A DNA stretch of 27,487 nt from an uncultured Bacilli bacterium. Lineage in GTDB: Bacteria > Bacillota_I > Bacilli_A > RF39 > UBA660. Numbering within the stretch: the stretch's first letter is position 1; every line of letters begins with the position of its first letter. The stretch lies in the NCBI GenBank assembly GCA_934130105.1, contig CAKOXL010000017.1, positions 1 to 27,487 on the forward strand. Reading direction: 5' to 3'. Below are positions 23,842-27,487 of the stretch, one piece after another. The notes beneath the pieces were generated by a model. The model was not told the DNA's origin, made no database searches, and saw nothing but the letters and a program-made list of their open reading frames with translations. The translations under genes and the position numbers were made by a program.

Positions 23842-25488
23842 ATGGAAAATTTAGATAAGGAACTTGAATTAATAAAGAAATATAATTCATATTTGTATGA
23901 TGATGTAATAAATAATATTAATTATTTAATTCAAAATGATAATTATTCTCTTTTTTTAAAGTGTTATCAAATCTTTAAAGAAAATAATAAAGAAACTATG
24001 AGATGGGAAAAATCGTTTGAATTAATTTTAAATGGTTTTGTAAACGGTGAGTATGTTGAATTATTAAATAATTTAAAAGAAAAAGAATTATCGGAAGTAG
24101 ATATAGAACGTTTGGGAATTTTAATTTCTAATAAGAATAATACATATAATTTAGAAGATCTTTATGATTTTGAGTCATTTTCACAAATCAAATATAACTC
24201 ACTAAAAACAGTTTTACAAGATTTTAAATTTGGGAAAAGTCTTAATGAAATAAAGCAAAATAATTCTTGCGTTTCAAGGAATGTTACAAGTAATTTAGAA
24301 CTTTTAAAAGATTTAATTTTTCAAAAAACATACAATATGAATTATGAGCAAGTTTGTATGCTACTTAGCACTTATGGGAATAACATTAAGGCAATAAAAG
24401 GTATTGATTCAAATTTAATAGAAATGTTGGAAAATTTAAATAAAATTAACTCTATTAATGATATAAATATATTGAAAGATATGTTTGACAATGTTAGATT
24501 AAGCGATTTAGACTTTAATTATTCAATTATTGATCAAAGTTTATCAGCAAGTTTTCAAAGTATATATTCTCAAACACAGTATAAACCATCAGAAAAAACG
24601 TTTAAGGGGTATATGCAAAATGGAATACCATTATTTGAAATTGATTCAGAGTTTTTCATGAATGTTTATTCTTTAGGTGGTGTTTTTGAAACACAAACAC
24701 AAAATTATTTAAAAGATTGGCAAGAAAGAAATGATTTATTTATTTCGACAAGTTATATTGGAAATAGAAATATGAATACATGTCCTATTAAAAATGTTTG
24801 TTATGGTTTTTCTTCCTTTTTGTCAAATGACATACTTGATGCAGGACCAACTAATTTGCAAATTTCTGATGTTATAAGTCCATTAAATCCGCAATCTAAT
24901 CACAAAAATATAAACATAAATAAAGTTAAATATTTTATGCCACAAGAATTTTTGAGTGAAAGTAACAAATCTCAAGAAGTTAGTGAAGATGGTTATAAGT
25001 GGAATGAAATAGGATATAGAAGATTTGACGAAAATGGAAATAGGATTATGCCTAATTATATTGTTTATTTTTCTGATGGTGATATAAATCCAAATGATAT
25101 TGTATGGAAAAATTCTATTAATGCTGCTGAACAATTTAAAATACCTATTGTTGTAGTAAATAAGAAAAAAATCATAGAATACAATTCTCAACATAGTATG
25201 AAAGAATTTGTGCCACAACAAAAAATATTTATTAATAATAGCGGATTATCTAGTTCTAATACTGATATTAATCGTTTGTTTAATTTATATGTGGTTCCTA
25301 CTAATATATTTCAAAGTGATGAATGGGAAGTTATAAAGGAAAGATATGATTACGATGATTTAGAACCTGAAAGAAAAAGATTTATTGAAGAAGAATATAT
25401 TGAATATTGTAAAAGAAAAAATGGAAATTATGAGTCAGTAGAAAATTTTGAAAATGTTGAAAAATTTGATAGAGGAATAAAAAGATAA
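23842..25488 (+). CDS. Unknown intact cargo protein, 548 aa
   Basis: Not recognised. It starts 21 nt after the phosphatase pseudogene with AAAGAGGT as ribosome binding site. Residues 1-~235 are helical and repeat-like. Residues ~255-370 form a distinct alpha/beta segment (FETQTQNYLKDWQERNDL, STSYIGNRNMNTCPIKNVCYGF, DAGPTNLQISDV). Then comes NEIGYRRFDENGNRIMPNYIVYF, DGDINPNDIVWKNSINAAEQF and IPIVVVNKKKI (~390-450), a Rossmann-like strand-helix-strand typical of a nucleotide or ADP-ribose fold (weak inference). The end is acidic and helical. No export signal. It is the only undamaged gene between the two decayed elements, which hints at selection for it. Confidence 0.75.
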   Translation: MENLDKELELIKKYNSYLYDDVINNINYLIQNDNYSLFLKCYQIFKENNKETMRWEKSFELILNGFVNGEYVELLNNLKEKELSEVDIERLGILISNKNNTYNLEDLYDFESFSQIKYNSLKTVLQDFKFGKSLNEIKQNNSCVSRNVTSNLELLKDLIFQKTYNMNYEQVCMLLSTYGNNIKAIKGIDSNLIEMLENLNKINSINDINILKDMFDNVRLSDLDFNYSIIDQSLSASFQSIYSQTQYKPSEKTFKGYMQNGIPLFEIDSEFFMNVYSLGGVFETQTQNYLKDWQERNDLFISTSYIGNRNMNTCPIKNVCYGFSSFLSNDILDAGPTNLQISDVISPLNPQSNHKNININKVKYFMPQEFLSESNKSQEVSEDGYKWNEIGYRRFDENGNRIMPNYIVYFSDGDINPNDIVWKNSINAAEQFKIPIVVVNKKKIIEYNSQHSMKEFVPQQKIFINNSGLSSSNTDINRLFNLYVVPTNIFQSDEWEVIKERYDYDDLEPERKRFIEEEYIEYCKRKNGNYESVENFENVEKFDRGIKR

Positions 25489-25533
25489 TTATTAAAATCA
25501 TTTTAAAATGTAATAAATTGATTCTGTAAATAA

Positions 25534-25569
25534 AAAAAGATGATCATTAACGCTTGTGATTATCTTTTT
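25534..25569. terminator. Bidirectional terminator closing E2
   Basis: A 13-bp stem (25534-25546 with 25557-25569, one G-U pair) has loop TTAACGCTTG and T-rich ends on both strands. It resembles the E1 terminator at 20162-20203. Confidence 0.85.
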
Positions 25570-25577
25570 ACTTTAAA

Positions 25578-26897
25578 TTAAATTTCAATATCATAATCAT
25601 CTTTTTCTTTGACTGAATCGTGTTCTTTACTGAATTTATAAGTTTCATTTAATTCTTTAATTGTATCATCTTCAATAACACCATGCTCATATAAATCTTT
25701 TGAAAATTCACGATATTTATCTCTATCTTTTCTATTAAATAATCTGTTTTTTATAAATTGAATCAGTCTTATAAACTTATTTTTAAAATAGTTAAGTTCT
25801 GCAAATAAAGAATTATTTTCTTCTTTTAATTCGTCAATTTCATTATCTTTTAACTTATTTTTTTCAGTAAGACTTTTAACTCTTAATTCCAATGCCTCAT
25901 TATTTTCGGTAAGTATTTTTATTTTCATATTATTTTCTTTAATATTAGAGTCAACATTGGTAAGTGTTGTTGATAATTTTTGAATATTCTTATATTCTTT
26001 ATTCGTATTTTCTACTTGGCTGATAAAACTATTGATTTTATCTTTGCATTCTTGCTTTATAACATACTTATCTTTTCTACCAAATGCTAATTTTAAATTA
26101 TTAACAGTCTCTTTTGTTTCTTTTGCATTATTATCTAGCAAGTCAGATTGTTGTTTGGCTTTATTTAAACTTTCTTGATTTTTTTCAAGTTGTTCTTTCA
26201 TTTCTAAATAATTGTCCATTTCAGTAATATGATAATCGTGATTTCTACCTTTTTTCTTACCTTTTAAAGTGTTAGTTAGATTATATTCTTTATTAAAAGA
26301 TTCAATACATAAGGTGCGCATTTTATCTTGTAATTTTCTTAAGCTTTCTTTTGTAAATACATCTGATTTACCAACTTGTTTTTTCATACCATTTTTATTA
26401 TTAAATTTTATAGGAACACCTACTATATGCAAGTGTGGACTTGTTTCATCATAATGAATAATAGCACTTGCTATCTTAAAAGTAGGTAATATAATTTTTA
26501 AATCTTCAATTTGCTTTTTATAAACATTTGTCATTCTTCTTTTAAAATTATCATCTTTTGTATCCCAATACTTTTTATCTCCAAGTTCAATTATTATTTC
26601 ACAGGTTAAATCATTTTTCTCATTATTACTTATATGAGCAAAATAATCTTTGATTTTTCTATCATCTCTTATTTGCTTTGATTTAATATCTTCTTTAAGT
26701 CTTTCGAATTCAGGTCTATAATTGCCTGTTTTAGCACTTATACCAGCATCAGTATAATAATCTTTAATAACAAAGCCTTTGAATTTACAATATGCTTCTA
26801 ATCTTTCCTTTTGTTCTGGTAAACTAAAATCTTCTCACGCTTGATCTTCAGTTGATACTCTCATATAAAGACCACAAACTTTTTTTATATCATCCAA
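25578..26897 (-). pseudogene. E2 serine recombinase N-terminus fused in frame to a Mob/Pre relaxase, one nonsense codon
   Basis: A single minus-strand frame of 440 codons runs from TTG 26897 (after GGAGAGG) to 25578, interrupted only by TGA at 26837-26835. The first ~85 residues are the start of a large serine recombinase: LYMRVSTEDQA, stop, EDFSLPEQKERL, DAGISAKTGNYRPEFERLKEDI. The family has Arg at the stop, so CGA to TGA is likely. It then passes without a break into a MobV relaxase: IIIELGDKKYWDTKDDN, the metal/catalytic motif HYDETSPHLHIVGVP (~26455-26410), VGKSDVFTKESLRKLQ, GRNHDYHITEMDNY and a long coiled coil. The rest of the recombinase and the relaxase N-terminus were deleted at the junction. 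A shorter relaxase-like protein could start at ATG 26534 (318 aa). Confidence 0.88.
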
Positions 26898-26917
26898 TTA
26901 ACATCCTCTCCTTTACT

Positions 26918-26965
26918 AAAAAAGAGCAAAGCAGTACAACTAGGCTTATTTGTACTACTTCGCCC
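26918..26965 (-). terminator. Stable hairpin plus T run between E2 small gene and recombinase
   Basis: On the minus strand a 16-bp stem (26950-26965 with 26924-26939, three G-U pairs, 10-nt loop) is followed by TTTTTT (26923-26918) and then the recombinase ribosome binding site about 10 nt later. It would end transcription of the small gene or act as an attenuator of the recombinase-relaxase genes. Confidence 0.8.
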
Positions 26966-27024
26966 ATAAATAAATCAGATATAAGTTTTTCTAATCTAAT
27001 TATAAACTATTTAGGGCAAATTTA

Positions 27025-27300
27025 CTAGTTGGTATGCTTTAAATAATCTTCTAATTCATTGATTTTAATTTTATTGCCAAAGTTTTTGATATAAACATCA
27101 TTAGAATAATTAAAAACAAGAAACATTATATTATTGATAATTACTTTGTGAGGTTCAACATAAGCCAAATTAGATTTATCAATTTTTCTAATACTTCCAT
27201 TTATAAATGTAGGAGTAGTATTACAAAAATCACAAATAAATTCTAATTTCTTTTTAAGTGATTTATCAATAGGTATTTCTTGTTTGATAATATTAATCAT
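27025..27300 (-). CDS. E2 small element protein, 91 aa, intact
   Basis: ATG 27300 is chosen over 27306 and 27309 because AAAGGA lies about 8 nt upstream and the E1 homologue also begins Met-x-Asn-Ile. The protein has a basic N-terminal helix (SLKKKLEFICDFCN), then beta strands (VIINNIMFLVF, DVYIKNFGNKIKI) and a final acidic helix. No family recognised. It is the only intact gene of E2, lies first in the element, and is separated from the recombinase by a strong hairpin terminator, so it may be expressed alone. A regulatory or directionality role is possible but unproven. Confidence 0.7.
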   Translation of the reverse strand: MINIIKQEIPIDKSLKKKLEFICDFCNTTPTFINGSIRKIDKSNLAYVEPHKVIINNIMFLVFNYSNDVYIKNFGNKIKINELEDYLKHTN

Positions 27301-27341
27301 AAACATCATCCTTTCTTTAAAATGATTTCTTTGTAAGATAC

Positions 27342-27365
27342 AAAAAAATCAATCTTTCGATTGAT
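27342..27365 (-). terminator. Terminator downstream of the tRNA gene
   Basis: ATCAATC-GAAA-GATTGAT on the minus strand (27365-27348) followed by seven T. It has the same GAAA loop and T7 layout as the hairpin at 22504-22528 in front of E1. Between it and the tRNA is another hairpin, GTTCGAAC/GTTTGAAC (about 27375-27396). Confidence 0.85.
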
Positions 27366-27410
27366 ACTATATATCAAGTTCAAACTAAATAGTTCGAACA
27401 GATTCGTCAA

Positions 27411-27485
27411 TGGAGCAGATGAGGGGAGTCAAACCCCCGTCTCAGCCTTGGCAAGGCCGAATTCTAATCGTTGAACCACATCTGC
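27411..27485 (-). tRNA. tRNA-Gly (GCC) with altered D- and T-loop contact bases
   Basis: On the minus strand the acceptor arm GCAGATG/CATCTGC, D stem GTTC/GAAT, anticodon stem CGGCC/GGCTG with loop TTGCCAA (anticodon GCC), T stem GGGGG/CCCCT and encoded CCA all form. Discriminator base T is normal for bacterial tRNA-Gly. The D loop (AACGATTA) has A at position 19 instead of G, and the T loop (TTTGACT) has T at position 56 instead of C, so the usual G19-C56 contact is replaced by A19-U56. It lies at the outer edge of E2. Confidence 0.9.
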
Positions 27486-27487
27486 AA

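Noticed and set aside
24883..25221. 112-codon minus-strand frame inside the 548-aa gene
   Set aside because: Ile/Phe/Tyr-rich shadow of a real gene with no ribosome binding site.
17804..26837. UGA read as Trp (genetic code 4)
   Set aside because: Intact genes use TGG for Trp and contain no in-frame TGA. At 26837 the family expects Arg rather than Trp, so the TGAs are better explained as mutations.

Overview
The window looks like chromosomal accessory DNA from an uncultured, very AT-rich Gram-positive (Bacillota/Bacilli, RF39-like gut lineage is my guess). Support: strong AGGAGG-type ribosome binding sites, TATAAT and extended TGnTATAAT promoters, nearly all stops TAA, an ABC-F ATPase, and Tn4451-like recombinase/Mob-Pre remnants. 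TGG encodes Trp throughout and long frames contain no TGA, so standard code 11 applies.

Layout. 1-3170: a small unknown protein, a membrane-anchored protein with repeated extracellular modules, and an adjacent membrane-anchored phosphodiester glycosidase (NAGPA type), i.e. cell-surface functions, closed by stacked hairpins. 3201-6666: an ABC-F ATPase, then a perfect-consensus promoter, a leader with a possible conditional terminator, a fusion of sigma-70 region 4 with two alpha-CTD-like modules, and an overlapping small coiled-coil gene. 6781-8146: a candidate structured RNA, an operator-like palindrome, and a two-gene membrane protein + TIR-like (DUF1863/ThsB-like) module that resembles an anti-phage signalling pair. 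8179-10482: two convergent genes for surface-type beta-rich proteins without signal peptides. 10678-15206: a two-gene operon of an ankyrin-ClpB-type AAA+ protein and a 965-aa protein of unknown function. 15207-17004: a second candidate structured RNA, an AbiJ/HEPN-like abortive-infection gene and an unknown gene. 17005-18409: an IS3-type end, a riboswitch-like leader and a DUF4145 gene broken by two nonsense codons. 18481-20203: a small coiled-coil ORF and a 520-aa unknown protein. 20181-27309: two diverged, decayed copies (E1 and E2, minus strand) of one mobilisable element (small protein, large serine recombinase, Mob/Pre relaxase, hairpin terminator) flanking a cargo of a DUF4365 fragment, a triply frameshifted histidine phosphatase and an intact 548-aa unknown gene. 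27411-27485: a tRNA-Gly(GCC) with altered D/T-loop contact bases.

Taken together this is a defence and mobile-element island. The most interesting candidates are the TIR + three-TM module under a palindromic operator, and two related structured RNAs (same TAAATG-N7-GATTTTCAAT core, similar size, similar closing helices), one placed before the TIR module and one before the AbiJ-like gene. Functions of several large proteins remain unknown to me, and all family names are from reading motifs, not from searches.
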